Source of the DNA: Malikia spinosa
GTDB taxonomy: Bacteria; Pseudomonadota; Gammaproteobacteria; Burkholderiales; Burkholderiaceae_C
Assembly (NCBI RefSeq): GCF_002980625.1
Contig: NZ_PVLR01000018.1
Location: 1-64,000 of the forward strand
Reading direction: 5' to 3'
Length of the DNA stretch: 64,000 nucleotides
Made by a program: the position numbers and the translations under genes. Of this stretch, positions 1 to 8,634 are shown piece after piece (within the stretch, counting starts at the first letter, position 1; every line of letters starts with the position of its first letter). A model generated the notes under the pieces. It saw only the letters and a program-made list of their open reading frames with translations, made no database searches and had not been told where the DNA came from.

Positions 1-17
1 AGACTTTGAACACGCTC

Positions 18-359
18 TCAGGCCTTCTTGATGAACTCGGACTTGAGCTGCATCGGACCGAAACCCTCGATCTTGCAGTCGATGTCGTGGTCGCCTTCGA
101 TCAGGCGGATGTTCTTGACCTTGGTGCCGACCTTGATCACGGTCGACGAGCCCTTGACCTTGAGGTCCTTGATCAGCGTGACGGTGTCGCCGTCCTGCAG
201 CAGGTTGCCGTGGGCATCCTTCCAGACCTTGGCGGCTTCCTCGGCCGGCGCGGACTCGGTGGCGCTCCATTCGTGGCCGCATTCCGGGCAGATCAGCTGG
301 CTGCCGTCCTCGTAGCTGTACTCGGACTGACATTTCGGGCAGGGGGGCAGTGAACTCAT
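18..359 (-). CDS. yjdM: YjdM/PhnA-family zinc-ribbon protein
   Basis: This 113-residue protein has an N-terminal zinc ribbon, with CPKC near residue 7 and CPEC near residue 24, followed by the compact beta-rich PhnA/YjdM domain (motifs [16 protein letters not shown] and [12 protein letters not shown]). The length is normal for the family. The name PhnA is historical; the family is not the phosphonoacetate hydrolase, and no phosphonate genes lie nearby. Its biochemical role is not established. It is transcribed divergently from the DUF1275 gene. The family call is secure and the function is open. Confidence 0.9.
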   Translation of the reverse strand: MSSLPPCPKCQSEYSYEDGSQLICPECGHEWSATESAPAEEAAKVWKDAHGNLLQDGDTVTLIKDLKVKGSSTVIKVGTKVKNIRLIEGDHDIDCKIEGFGPMQLKSEFIKKA

Positions 360-476
360 GGGTTTTCCTTCTGGGTAGGGGCTGGATCGACGATTCGGCA
401 GCCGTCAGGGCCGATCCGGCATCTTGTTAACATACCAGAACATTGGCCCCTGCCAAGAGCAACAGGCCGCGCATAG

Positions 477-1232
477 ATGCCGATCCAGTACGCCAGAAAA
501 TTGACCGGAAGCCGGCGCAGCGCGCAGGCCAACCACCAGCTTGGCCTGATGCTGGCCTTCGTCGCCGGCGCCGCCAACGCGGGCGGCTTCCTGGCCGTGC
601 ATCAGTACACCTCCCACATGACGGGCATCGTCTCGGCCATGGCCGACCACCTGGCGCTCGGGCAGTTCCGTGACTACCTGACCGGCTTCGGGGCGCTGCT
701 GTCCTTCATCGCTGGCGCGGCCTGCAGCGCGATCCTGGTCAACTTCGCGCGCCGTCGGCGCCTGCACAGCCTGTTCGCGCTGCCGCTGATGGCAGAGGCG
801 TTGCTGCTGCTCGGTTTTGGCGCGCTCGGCGAACGGCTGTCCCATGTCGCCGGCCTGTTCGTGCCGCTGACGGTGATGCTGCTGAGCTTCATCATGGGGC
901 TGCAGAACGCGCTGATCACCAAGCTGTCACATGCCGAGATCCGCACCACCCATATCACCGGCCTGGTGACCGACATCGGGATCGAGCTCGGCAAGATGGC
1001 GTACTGGAACTCGTCCGACCCCGCCCTGCCGCCGGTGCGCGCCAATCCGGTCCGGCTGCGGGTATTGCTGCAGCTGGCGGTCTGCTTCTTCGTCGGCGGC
1101 GTCAGCGGGGCGCTGGGCTTCAAGCTGATCGGCTATCTGGCCACCCTGCCGCTGGCGCTGCTGCTGCTGGCACTGGCCGGCGTACCCGCCATCGACGACC
1201 TGAGCCGGCTCTGGCGCCGGCGCCAGGGCTGA
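477..1232 (+). CDS. DUF1275 (YoaK-type) membrane protein
   Basis: This is a 251-residue hydrophobic protein with about six predicted membrane segments. It carries the DUF1275 landmarks: an early small-residue helix (FVAGAANAGGFLAV), the THMTG-like motif TSHMTGIVSAMAD, and a later GLQNALITKLS ... RTTHITGLVTDIGIELG block. Proteins of this family are inner-membrane proteins of unknown transport or regulatory function. The ATG at 477 gives a full-length family member. The gene stands alone between the divergent YjdM gene and a convergent chemotaxis receptor. Confidence 0.85.
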   Translation: MPIQYARKLTGSRRSAQANHQLGLMLAFVAGAANAGGFLAVHQYTSHMTGIVSAMADHLALGQFRDYLTGFGALLSFIAGAACSAILVNFARRRRLHSLFALPLMAEALLLLGFGALGERLSHVAGLFVPLTVMLLSFIMGLQNALITKLSHAEIRTTHITGLVTDIGIELGKMAYWNSSDPALPPVRANPVRLRVLLQLAVCFFVGGVSGALGFKLIGYLATLPLALLLLALAGVPAIDDLSRLWRRRQG

Positions 1233-1286
1233 GCCGGCCTGGCCGCGCGAGCCAATCAAGCTCGGCGCTCTGAGGGTCAGGCGCGC

Positions 1287-2870
1287 TCAGGCCACCCTTG
1301 TCATGGCCAGGGAAGGCAGCCTGAACACGGAAGTCGCCTCGACCAGATCAGCCGCCTTGCGATCCAGGCTCCTGGCCGCAGTGGCCATCTCCTCCTCCAT
1401 GCCGGCATTCTGCCGGGTAATCTGGTCCATGCTGGTGACGGCGCTGCCGACCTGCGCCACGCCCTGACTCTGCTCCTGGCTGGCGACGGTGATGACTGCG
1501 ACCACATCCGTCACCTGCTTGATTCCGGCAACGATGTCGGCCATGGTCTTGCCAGCGCTCTCGACCAGCGCCGCCCCCTGCTCGACCCGCTGCACGCTGT
1601 CGGTGATGAGGGACGTGATTTCACGCGCTGCCGCCGAGCTGCGACCGGCCAGGCTGCGGACCTCGCTGGCAACGACGGCAAAGCCACGGCCCTGCTCGCC
1701 AGCACGGGCTGCCTCGACGGCCGCATTGAGCGCCAGCAGATTGGTCTGGAACGCGATGCTGTCGATGACGGCAATGATGTCCGAGATCTTGCGCGAGCTC
1801 TGGTTGATGCCCTGCATGGTGTCGACCACATTGCCGACCACTTCACCGCCATAGGCGGCAACCTGGCTGGCGCTCTGGGCGAGCCGGTTGGCCTGCGTGG
1901 CGCTGTCCGCGTTCTGGCGCACGGTGGAGCCGAATTCGTCGATCGAACCGGCCATCTCTGCCAGGGAGTGGGCCTGGGTCTCGGTGCGCGAAGACAGCTC
2001 CATATTGCCGGCCGCGATCTGTTGCGAGGCGGAAGACACCGCATCGGCATCCCGGCGCACCCCGGCCACGATCTCGATCAGGCCGTCCTGCATGCGCTTG
2101 ACGGCCGCCAGCACGCTGTTGGAGTCGTCAGCGCGCAGCGCGATCTGGCGGGTCAGGTCTCCGGCTGCCACTTGATTGAAGATCTCGCGCAACTCCCGGG
2201 GCTCGGTCCCGAGATCGGCGGCCAGGCTGCGCTCGATCAACACGGCAGCCATGACCGATAGCGCGACCGCCAGCACGATGCCGAGGATCAGTCCGTTGCG
2301 CTGGGCCACATAGGACTCGCGTGCCTCGGCCAGCAGGGTGTTGGAGCGACGCTGAGCGAACTCGGCATAGTCCTTGGAGGCCTTGATGAGCCTGGCCAGC
2401 AAGGGACGGCATTCGTCGTTCATGCGCTGGATGGCCGTCGCGTGTTCCCCCTCGAGCGCCAGCGCCACGATGCCCAGGGCCACCGGGGCGTAGAGCTTTT
2501 CGGTGTCCTCGATCGTCGCGATCAGTTGGCGCCCTTCGGGCGCTGCGTCAGTGGTCTCGGCCAGTTTCTTGAGTTGCGCCAGCGCCTCGGAGACATCCGC
2601 ATGCGCCTTGTCGACAGCATCCTTTTCATGAGCGAGATCCTCGAACCGGGTCACGAGCACCAGGTTGCGCGCCGCGATGGCACGCTGCTCGACTCCCTCC
2701 CGGACACGCTCGACAGTATGGGCACGGGCGCTGATGACGTTGACCATGTGATCGAAACGATCATTTGCCTCCGACAGCAGCATGATGCCCGCACCAGAAA
2801 TCACGATGACAACTGCAATAATTACACTAAAAACGATCGCCAGCTTGCTACGAATTGACAAATCCACCAT
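1287..2870 (-). CDS. Methyl-accepting chemotaxis protein
   Basis: This 527-residue transmembrane chemoreceptor begins with a membrane segment (about residues 8-30), followed by a four-helix-bundle periplasmic sensor of roughly 160 residues and a second membrane segment near residues 190-212. A HAMP linker and a long cytoplasmic coiled coil follow. The kinase-contact tip is clear ([20 protein letters not shown], then [15 protein letters not shown]). It should signal through CheW/CheA, but no che genes occur in this window, so it is an orphan receptor. The sensor is of the 4HB_MCP type; its ligand cannot be told from the sequence. Confidence 0.93.
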   Translation of the reverse strand: MVDLSIRSKLAIVFSVIIAVVIVISGAGIMLLSEANDRFDHMVNVISARAHTVERVREGVEQRAIAARNLVLVTRFEDLAHEKDAVDKAHADVSEALAQLKKLAETTDAAPEGRQLIATIEDTEKLYAPVALGIVALALEGEHATAIQRMNDECRPLLARLIKASKDYAEFAQRRSNTLLAEARESYVAQRNGLILGIVLAVALSVMAAVLIERSLAADLGTEPRELREIFNQVAAGDLTRQIALRADDSNSVLAAVKRMQDGLIEIVAGVRRDADAVSSASQQIAAGNMELSSRTETQAHSLAEMAGSIDEFGSTVRQNADSATQANRLAQSASQVAAYGGEVVGNVVDTMQGINQSSRKISDIIAVIDSIAFQTNLLALNAAVEAARAGEQGRGFAVVASEVRSLAGRSSAAAREITSLITDSVQRVEQGAALVESAGKTMADIVAGIKQVTDVVAVITVASQEQSQGVAQVGSAVTSMDQITRQNAGMEEEMATAARSLDRKAADLVEATSVFRLPSLAMTRVA

Positions 2871-2974
2871 AGGGTTTCCTTCTGCAACTGCTAAATAAAA
2901 AACATTATTTAAACAGAAGGGTTAATTCCTGGTGCATGCGTAGATGCCCGTACAGACTGCCGGTCCGCCACGAA

Positions 2975-3165
2975 CCGGTATGATTCTGTTTTTGGGTGTG
3001 TCGGCTCAGCTTGCTGGGCGACGTTGAACGGGAAGCCGGTGCCGCTGCTGCAAGCAGCCATTCCGGCGCAGCCCCCGCTGCTGTAAGCCTGACGACTCCG
3101 CCTGTTGCCACTGTGCGCAAGCATGGGAAGGCGCGGAGAAGGATGAAGGCAAGCCAGAATACCGG
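2975..3165 (+). promoter_or_regulatory. Cobalamin (B12) riboswitch
   Basis: The RNA shows the cobalamin-riboswitch signature elements in order: AACGGGAAGCCGGTG near 3027, the GCCCCCGC...GTAAGC segment near 3070-3087, and the B12 box running GCCACTG (3107) to GGGAAGGC (3125-3132). The closing P1 helix can be paired by eye: CCGGT plus ATTCTG (2975-2988) with CAGAAT plus ACCGG (3155-3165). A terminator hairpin follows about 65 bases later and nrdA lies downstream, so ligand binding most likely causes premature termination of nrdAB transcription. Confidence 0.93.
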
Positions 3166-3231
3166 CCCGAAAAAACAGCCAGCACCATTCCCCGGGGTGA
3201 CGGGAAAAAGCGGCCGCATCGCCCTGGCATG

Positions 3232-3253
3232 AGCCGGGCTGGCGGCTTTTTTT
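3232..3253 (+). terminator. Riboswitch expression-platform terminator
   Basis: An AGCCG/CGGCT stem with a six-base loop (3232-3247) is followed by seven T residues. It sits between the B12 aptamer and nrdA, the position expected for the regulated terminator. The antiterminator pairing was not worked out. Confidence 0.75.
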
Positions 3254-3302
3254 CATCCTCCGCCTGGTGCCGTTCTCGGAACCATTCGACGGGAGGATTC
3301 GA

Positions 3303-3410
3303 ATGCATGTCTTTGCTCACCACTGCCTGCCTGGACCAGCGCCCGGGCGGCCCGCTGTCGCACTGGCCCTGAAGGCCATCGGCGCGCCCCCCTCGCGGCC
3401 GGCCCCCTAG
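3303..3410 (+). CDS. Possible 35-codon leader ORF upstream of nrdA
   Basis: An ATG at 3303 is preceded at good spacing by a strong ribosome-binding sequence, GGGAGGA (3291-3296 region), and opens a 35-codon frame (MHVFAHHCLPGPAPGRP...) ending at TAG 3408-3410. It lies between the riboswitch terminator and nrdA, which itself has no evident Shine-Dalgarno sequence. It resembles no protein I recognise and is rich in Pro and Ala, as random high-GC DNA would be. It could be a leader peptide or chance. Confidence 0.2.
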   Translation: MHVFAHHCLPGPAPGRPAVALALKAIGAPPSRPAP

Positions 3411-3495
3411 CCGACCGCCTATCGCCATTCCCGACCGACCGCCCCGGCTGCTGCCTACGGGCGGCAGGTTTCCTGTTTTTTTCTGCACCACCGCC

Positions 3496-5775
3496 ATGGA
3501 CGTCATCAAGCGCGACGGCTCGCGCGAAGCCTTCGACTTCGCCAAAATCGAGCGACTCAACGAATTTGCCACCCAGGGCCTCAATGTCGACCTGGGCCTG
3601 TTGCGCAGCCAGATCAAGCTGCTGGTCTACGATGGCATGCAGACGCGCGAGATCTTCCAGGCGCAGAACAAGGCCGCCGCCGGCCTGATCTCGACCGACA
3701 ACCCGGACTTCACCTTCGTCGCGGCGCGCTATCTGCTGGCCGAGACCATGAAGATCGCGACCGGCTCGGCGCGCTATCCGGCGCTGGCCGAAACCATCGC
3801 GCGCGGTGTCGCGGCCGGCCGCTACACCCAGCGCATGGGCGAGGCCTTCGACCTGGCCGCACTCGACGCGGCGATCAAGCCCGAGCGCGACTACCAGTTC
3901 GACTACTACGGCCTGCAGAACCTGGTCGACCGCTACCTGATGCGCGACGTGCAGCAGCAGCTGATCGAGCTGCCGCAGCATTTCTTCATGCGGGTGGCGA
4001 TGGGCGTGTCGCTGCAGGAGGACAACCCGACCGCGCGTGCGATCGAGTTCTACGACCTGCTGTCGAGCTTCGACTACATGGCCTCGACGCCGACGCTGTT
4101 CAACTCGGGCACCGTCCACTCGCAGCTGTCGAGCTGCTACCTCAATACGGTCAATGACCAGATCAGCGCCGACATCGATGCCGGCGAGCACCGCTTTGCC
4201 TCGATCTTCGGCACCATCGAGGAATCGGCCCGGCTGAGCAAGTACGCTGGCGGCATCGGCACCGACTGGACCCGGGTTCGCGCGGCCGGCTCGCATATCC
4301 AGTCGACCAACGGCAAGAGCTCGGGCGTCATCCCCTACCTGAAGATCTACAACGACACCGCGGTCGGCGTGAACCAGGGCGGCCGGCGCAAGGGCAGCTT
4401 CGCGCCCTACCTCGAGGTCTGGCACCCGGATTTCTGGGACTATTGCGAGATCAAGAAGGAGTTCGGTGACGACCGCCTGCGCGCGCACGACATCTTCCCG
4501 GCGGCCTGGATCGCCGACCTGTTCATGGAGCGGGTCGAGAGCAACGGCATCTGGAGCGAGTTCCAGCCCGAGCGCTTCCCTGAACTGCACGAGCTCTATG
4601 GCGATGCCTTCAAGGCGCGCTACGAGCAGCTCGAGCGCGAGGGCAAGGCCTACAAGCAGCGCCCGGCGGTCGAGGTCTGGAAGCGCATCCTGACCAACCT
4701 GTTCGAGACCGGCCACCCCTGGATCACCTTCAAGGACGAGTGCAACCGCCGCAGCCCACAGGACCATGTCGGCGTCGTGCATTCGAGTAATCTCTGTACA
4801 GAAATTACCCTGAACACCAGCGACACCGAGACCGCGGTCTGCAACCTGGGCTCGGTCAACCTGGCGCGCCATGTCAAGGACGGCCAGCTCGATGGCGACA
4901 AGATCGCACGCACGGTCAAGACCGCGCTGCGCATGCTCGACAACGTGATCGACCTGAACTTCTACCCGTCGGACCGCGCCAAGGCCTCGAACCTGCGCCA
5001 TCGTCCGGTCGGCCTGGGCCTGATGGGCGAGACCGAGGCCAAGGTGGCCTGCGGCATCGACTTTGCGAGCGCCGCTGGCGTGGCGTTCTCGGACCGGGCC
5101 ATGGAGCTGATCAGCTTCCACGCGATCCAGGCTTCGAGCGCACTGGCGCAGGAGCGCGGCGCCTACGAGACCTTCCCGGGCTCCAAGTGGAGCCGGGGCC
5201 TGCTGCCGATCGACACCGCACGCCAGCGCGAGACCAGCCTGGGCGAAGCGGCCTGGGCGGCGCTGCGGACCCAGGTCCAGGCGCAGGGCATGCGCAACAG
5301 CAACGTGATGGCGATCGCGCCGACCGCGACCATCAGCATCATCACCGGCACCACGCCCTGCATCGAGCCGATCTTCGAGATCGAGCGCAGTGAAAAGAAC
5401 ATGAGCGGCCAGTTCAAGGTGGTCGATCCCTGCGTCAAGTACGGCCGCCCGGACCTGCTCAAGACGGTGTGGGAGATCGATCCGGGCTGGATCCTGCAGA
5501 GCGCCGCCGCGCGCCAGAAATGGATCGACCAGTCGCAGAGCGTCAACATCTTCGTCAAGCAGGGCACCAAGGGCCGCGAGCTGGCCGAGATCTACCTGAG
5601 CGCCTGGAAGCTGGGACTCAAGACCACCTATTACCTGCGCGGCCAGACCAAGACCAAGGAAGTGGCCAAGCCGGCGCTGGCCAATGCCGCGCTGCCGGCC
5701 GGCGACGTGGCCGAAGCCGAACTGCCGACCAATTTCTGCTCGATCGACAACCCGAACTGCGAGGCCTGCCAATGA
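3496..5775 (+). CDS. nrdA: Class Ia ribonucleoside-diphosphate reductase, alpha subunit
   Basis: The 759-residue large subunit reduces ribonucleoside diphosphates to deoxyribonucleotides, using a radical delivered by NrdB. An ATP-cone begins the protein (VIKRDGSREAF). The active-site set is visible: the SSCYLNT cysteine, SNLCTEI (the N-x-C-x-E triad), the partner cysteine in AVCNLGSVNL, and the radical-transfer pair in LKTTYYLRGQT. The C-terminal redox tail is CSIDNPNCEACQ. Its stop codon overlaps the nrdB start (ATGA). Control by the upstream cobalamin riboswitch implies that this B12-independent enzyme is switched off when B12 is plentiful. Confidence 0.97.
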   Translation: MDVIKRDGSREAFDFAKIERLNEFATQGLNVDLGLLRSQIKLLVYDGMQTREIFQAQNKAAAGLISTDNPDFTFVAARYLLAETMKIATGSARYPALAETIARGVAAGRYTQRMGEAFDLAALDAAIKPERDYQFDYYGLQNLVDRYLMRDVQQQLIELPQHFFMRVAMGVSLQEDNPTARAIEFYDLLSSFDYMASTPTLFNSGTVHSQLSSCYLNTVNDQISADIDAGEHRFASIFGTIEESARLSKYAGGIGTDWTRVRAAGSHIQSTNGKSSGVIPYLKIYNDTAVGVNQGGRRKGSFAPYLEVWHPDFWDYCEIKKEFGDDRLRAHDIFPAAWIADLFMERVESNGIWSEFQPERFPELHELYGDAFKARYEQLEREGKAYKQRPAVEVWKRILTNLFETGHPWITFKDECNRRSPQDHVGVVHSSNLCTEITLNTSDTETAVCNLGSVNLARHVKDGQLDGDKIARTVKTALRMLDNVIDLNFYPSDRAKASNLRHRPVGLGLMGETEAKVACGIDFASAAGVAFSDRAMELISFHAIQASSALAQERGAYETFPGSKWSRGLLPIDTARQRETSLGEAAWAALRTQVQAQGMRNSNVMAIAPTATISIITGTTPCIEPIFEIERSEKNMSGQFKVVDPCVKYGRPDLLKTVWEIDPGWILQSAAARQKWIDQSQSVNIFVKQGTKGRELAEIYLSAWKLGLKTTYYLRGQTKTKEVAKPALANAALPAGDVAEAELPTNFCSIDNPNCEACQ

Positions 5776-6785
5776 GCTCGACCCTGAACAACACCACCCG
5801 CATCACCAACGAGCGCCGCATCGCCTTCGGGCCGCAGGACCAGCTCATGAACATGAGCCGGACCAAGTACAAGTGGGCGACCGAGATCTACGACCGCATG
5901 GAAGCCAACACCTGGTTCCCGAAGTCGATCCCGCTGGTGGCCGACCGCGAGACCTACCGCAGCGGTGCGCTCAACGCGCGCGAGCGCAATGCCTATGACA
6001 AGGCGCTGGCCTTCGTGTCGAACCTGGACGGCATCCAGTTCAACAACCTGATCCACAACATCGGCCAGCACATCACGGCACCCGAGGTCAGCCTGGCGAT
6101 CGCGCGCCAGGCCTCGGAGGAAGGCGTGCATGTGCGCAGCTACCAGTTCCTGATCGAGGCGGTCTCGCTCGATCCGGAATCGGTCTACATGATGTTCGAG
6201 CATGACGGCATGCTGGCCAAGAAGAACGAGTTCATCATGCGTTCCTCGTCGGTGCTGAAGGACGAGCCGACGCCGGCCAACTTCGCGCGCGCCATCGTCG
6301 GCAACGTGATCCTGGAAGGCATCTACTTCTACTCGGCCTTCCTGGTGTTCTACACGCTGGCGCGCAACGGCAAGATGCTGGGCAGCGCGGACATGATCAA
6401 GTACATCAACCGCGACGAGGGCGAGACCCATCTCGACCTGTTCACCAACCTGCACCACGCGTTCCAGGCCGAGAACCCCGAGCTGTATGACGAGCAATTC
6501 CGCCATGACGCGATCCAGCTGATCAAGGACGCGGTCGAGCTCGAGGTCAGCTGGGGCCAGTACATCATCCAGGGCGGCATCCTGGGCCTGACCGACGAGG
6601 TGGTGGAGAACTTCGTCAAGGGCCTGGCCAACAAGCGCGCGATGGCGCTGAACCTGGGCGTGATCTATCCGGGCGTGGTCAACGCCGTGCCCTGGTTCGA
6701 TGACTTCAGCAAGCCTAACGGCACGCGCAGCAACTTCTTCGAGAGCAAGCCGACCGACTACGCCACCGACGGCCTGGAGTGGTAG
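5772..6785 (+). CDS. nrdB: Class Ia ribonucleoside-diphosphate reductase, beta subunit
   Basis: This 337-residue ferritin-like subunit houses the di-iron/tyrosyl-radical cofactor for NrdA. Ligands aligned with E. coli NrdB are present: Asp in SNLDGIQ, Glu and His in SEEGVHVRSY with the radical Tyr at the end of that motif, and Glu in NVILEGIYFY. The last metal motif reads RDEGETHL, one residue longer between Glu and His than the usual E-x-x-H. Translation starts at the ATG overlapping the nrdA stop, so the two are translationally coupled. The start was placed there because the longer frame runs through nrdA. Confidence 0.96.
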   Translation: MSSTLNNTTRITNERRIAFGPQDQLMNMSRTKYKWATEIYDRMEANTWFPKSIPLVADRETYRSGALNARERNAYDKALAFVSNLDGIQFNNLIHNIGQHITAPEVSLAIARQASEEGVHVRSYQFLIEAVSLDPESVYMMFEHDGMLAKKNEFIMRSSSVLKDEPTPANFARAIVGNVILEGIYFYSAFLVFYTLARNGKMLGSADMIKYINRDEGETHLDLFTNLHHAFQAENPELYDEQFRHDAIQLIKDAVELEVSWGQYIIQGGILGLTDEVVENFVKGLANKRAMALNLGVIYPGVVNAVPWFDDFSKPNGTRSNFFESKPTDYATDGLEW

Positions 6786-6794
6786 CCTAAGCCC

Positions 6795-7460
6795 ATGGCC
6801 TACGGCATCACCGACCTCACCACCTTCATCCTCGGCACGATCTTCATCGTGCTGCTGCCGGGCCCGAACTCGCTCTACGTGATGGCGCTGGCCTCGCGCC
6901 ACGGCGTGGCGGCCGGCTACCGGGGGGCGGCCGGCATCTTTGCCGGCGATACGGTGCTGATGCTGCTGTCGACGGCCGGCGCGGCCTCGCTGCTGCGCAG
7001 CACACCGCTGGCCTTCATGCTGGTCAAGTACCTGGGCGCGGCCTACCTGGCCTGGCTTGGCATCGGGCTGGTGCGCGCGGCCTGGCGGCAATGGACCGCG
7101 CGGCCGGCGCAGGCCGGCACGGCAAGGCCAACAGACGCGAAACTGGAGCGGAACGCGGGCCGGCCGTTCCGGACCGCCTTCCTGATCAGCCTGATGAATC
7201 CGAAGGCGATCCTGTTCTTCGTCTCCTTCTTCATCCAGTTCGTCGATCCGGACTACGCCTACCCGACGCTGTCCTTCCTGCTGCTCGGGCTGATCGTGCA
7301 GGCCTGCAGTGCGCTCTACCTGAGCGCGCTGATCTTCGGCGGCGTGCGGCTGGCCGAACGCTTCGGTCGCCACCAGCGCCTGGCCGCAGGCGGGATGGGG
7401 GCGATGGGCACGCTGTTCATCGGCTTCGCGCTGCGGCTGGCAAGCGCTTCGCTGGGCTGA
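6795..7460 (+). CDS. leuE: LysE-family amino acid exporter, LeuE-like
   Basis: This 221-residue protein has six predicted membrane helices. It carries the LysE/RhtB signature at the start (FIVLLPGPNSLYVM) and the mid-protein SLMNPKAILFFVSFFIQF motif, both close to E. coli LeuE (YeaS). LeuE exports leucine and related amino acids out of the cytoplasm. The gene begins ten bases after nrdB on the same strand and may share its transcript, though the functions are unrelated. The exact substrate is inferred by similarity. Confidence 0.87.
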   Translation: MAYGITDLTTFILGTIFIVLLPGPNSLYVMALASRHGVAAGYRGAAGIFAGDTVLMLLSTAGAASLLRSTPLAFMLVKYLGAAYLAWLGIGLVRAAWRQWTARPAQAGTARPTDAKLERNAGRPFRTAFLISLMNPKAILFFVSFFIQFVDPDYAYPTLSFLLLGLIVQACSALYLSALIFGGVRLAERFGRHQRLAAGGMGAMGTLFIGFALRLASASLG

Positions 7461-7505
7461 AGCCCGGCCCCGACCAGCGCCAGCACCGACAGGCCGGAAC
7501 GCGGG

Positions 7506-8612
7506 CTAGCGGCTGGCCTGGAACAGCACCGCCAGCAGATCCGAGGGCGTCACCATGCCGACCACGCGCTGCTGCTCATCGAGCACCGGCATGTGGTGCA
7601 GCCCGCCATCGGCAAAGGCCCGCGCGAGTTCGGGAATCGGCTGGCGCGGACTGGCGCTCACGACCTGGCTGCTCATGATGTCCTCGACGCGGCGGGCGGT
7701 GCTCAGGCGCGGCAGCCGCCTCGGGTCAGCGGTCGTCTGCCCGACGACAAAGTCGTGCAGCGACAGCATGCCGAGCAGCCGGCCTTGCACATCGGTGACC
7801 GGCAAGGCATTGATGTGATGGCGGGTCAGCCGACTCCAGGCCAGGTCGATGCTGTCTTGCGGCCCGACCCGGATCACGTCGCGCGACATCAGGTCCTGAC
7901 AACGCATGTCGCCCCAGCGCCGGTTCTGCGCCTGCAGGCTGGCGCGCAGCACGATCTCCTCCAGGTCCTCGCGGTCGATGTCGAGCCGTTCGCCGAACGA
8001 GGCCAGCGCCAGGTCGAGGTCCTCTTTCAGGCTGCCCCTCAGGCTCGGCGCCGGATCGCGCGTGCCACGGGCGCGGCCGCCGGCACCGCCGCGATGCGGA
8101 TAGCGGTGACCGCTCAGGTTGTTGAACAGCAGCGCCACCAGCAGCATGAAGGCGGAATTGATGCCGACCGGCCAGAACGCAAAGCCATAGCCCAGCAGCT
8201 GGACGGACGGGCTGCCGAGCACCGCGGTCAATGCCACCGCTCCCCCTGGCGGATGCAGGCAGCGCAGCGCCAGCATGGCCGCGGCCGCCAGCGCCCCGGC
8301 CAATGCGGCTACCGCGACGCTGTGGCCGAGCAGCTGTGCGCAGCTGACACCGATCAGCGCCGAGACCAGGTTGCCGCCCAGGATAGCCCAGGGCTGGGCC
8401 AGCGGACTGGCCGGCAGCAGGAACAGCAGCACGGCCGACGCCCCCATCGGGGCGATCAACCAGGGGTCCATCTCACCCAGGGCCTGCCGGCTCAGCCAGC
8501 CGGTCAGCCACAGGCCCAGGCCGATGCCCAGGCTGCCGAGCCAGAGCTCCCGCTGCCCCATCGGCAGGGCCGCAGGGCAGCAGGCCCGCAAGCGATCCCA
8601 GAGCCGGTTCAC
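7506..8612 (-). CDS. HPP-family membrane protein with two CBS domains
   Basis: The first half of this 368-residue protein is an HPP-family membrane domain with about four or five helices; the eponymous HPP triplet is in LRCLHPPGGAVALTAVLG. The second half contains a tandem CBS pair (DLMSRDVIRVGPQDSI... and DIMSSQVVSASPRQPI...), a module that usually binds adenine nucleotides. HPP proteins have been linked to nitrite transport in plastids and cyanobacteria. Here the gene follows hmp after only 22 bases on the same strand, so a role in nitrogen-oxide handling is a reasonable inference. Confidence 0.85.
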   Translation of the reverse strand: MNRLWDRLRACCPAALPMGQRELWLGSLGIGLGLWLTGWLSRQALGEMDPWLIAPMGASAVLLFLLPASPLAQPWAILGGNLVSALIGVSCAQLLGHSVAVAALAGALAAAAMLALRCLHPPGGAVALTAVLGSPSVQLLGYGFAFWPVGINSAFMLLVALLFNNLSGHRYPHRGGAGGRARGTRDPAPSLRGSLKEDLDLALASFGERLDIDREDLEEIVLRASLQAQNRRWGDMRCQDLMSRDVIRVGPQDSIDLAWSRLTRHHINALPVTDVQGRLLGMLSLHDFVVGQTTADPRRLPRLSTARRVEDIMSSQVVSASPRQPIPELARAFADGGLHHMPVLDEQQRVVGMVTPSDLLAVLFQASR

Positions 8613-8634
8613 GACAGCAGGGCTCCGGCCGATT

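Noticed and set aside
3253-5772. Very long open frame antisense to nrdA
   Set aside because: It arises from high-GC codon bias opposite a clearly real nrdA; its translation is low-complexity and has no domain.
5631-7373. Long antisense frame across nrdB and leuE
   Set aside because: It spans two genes with clear family motifs, so it cannot be a gene in its own right.
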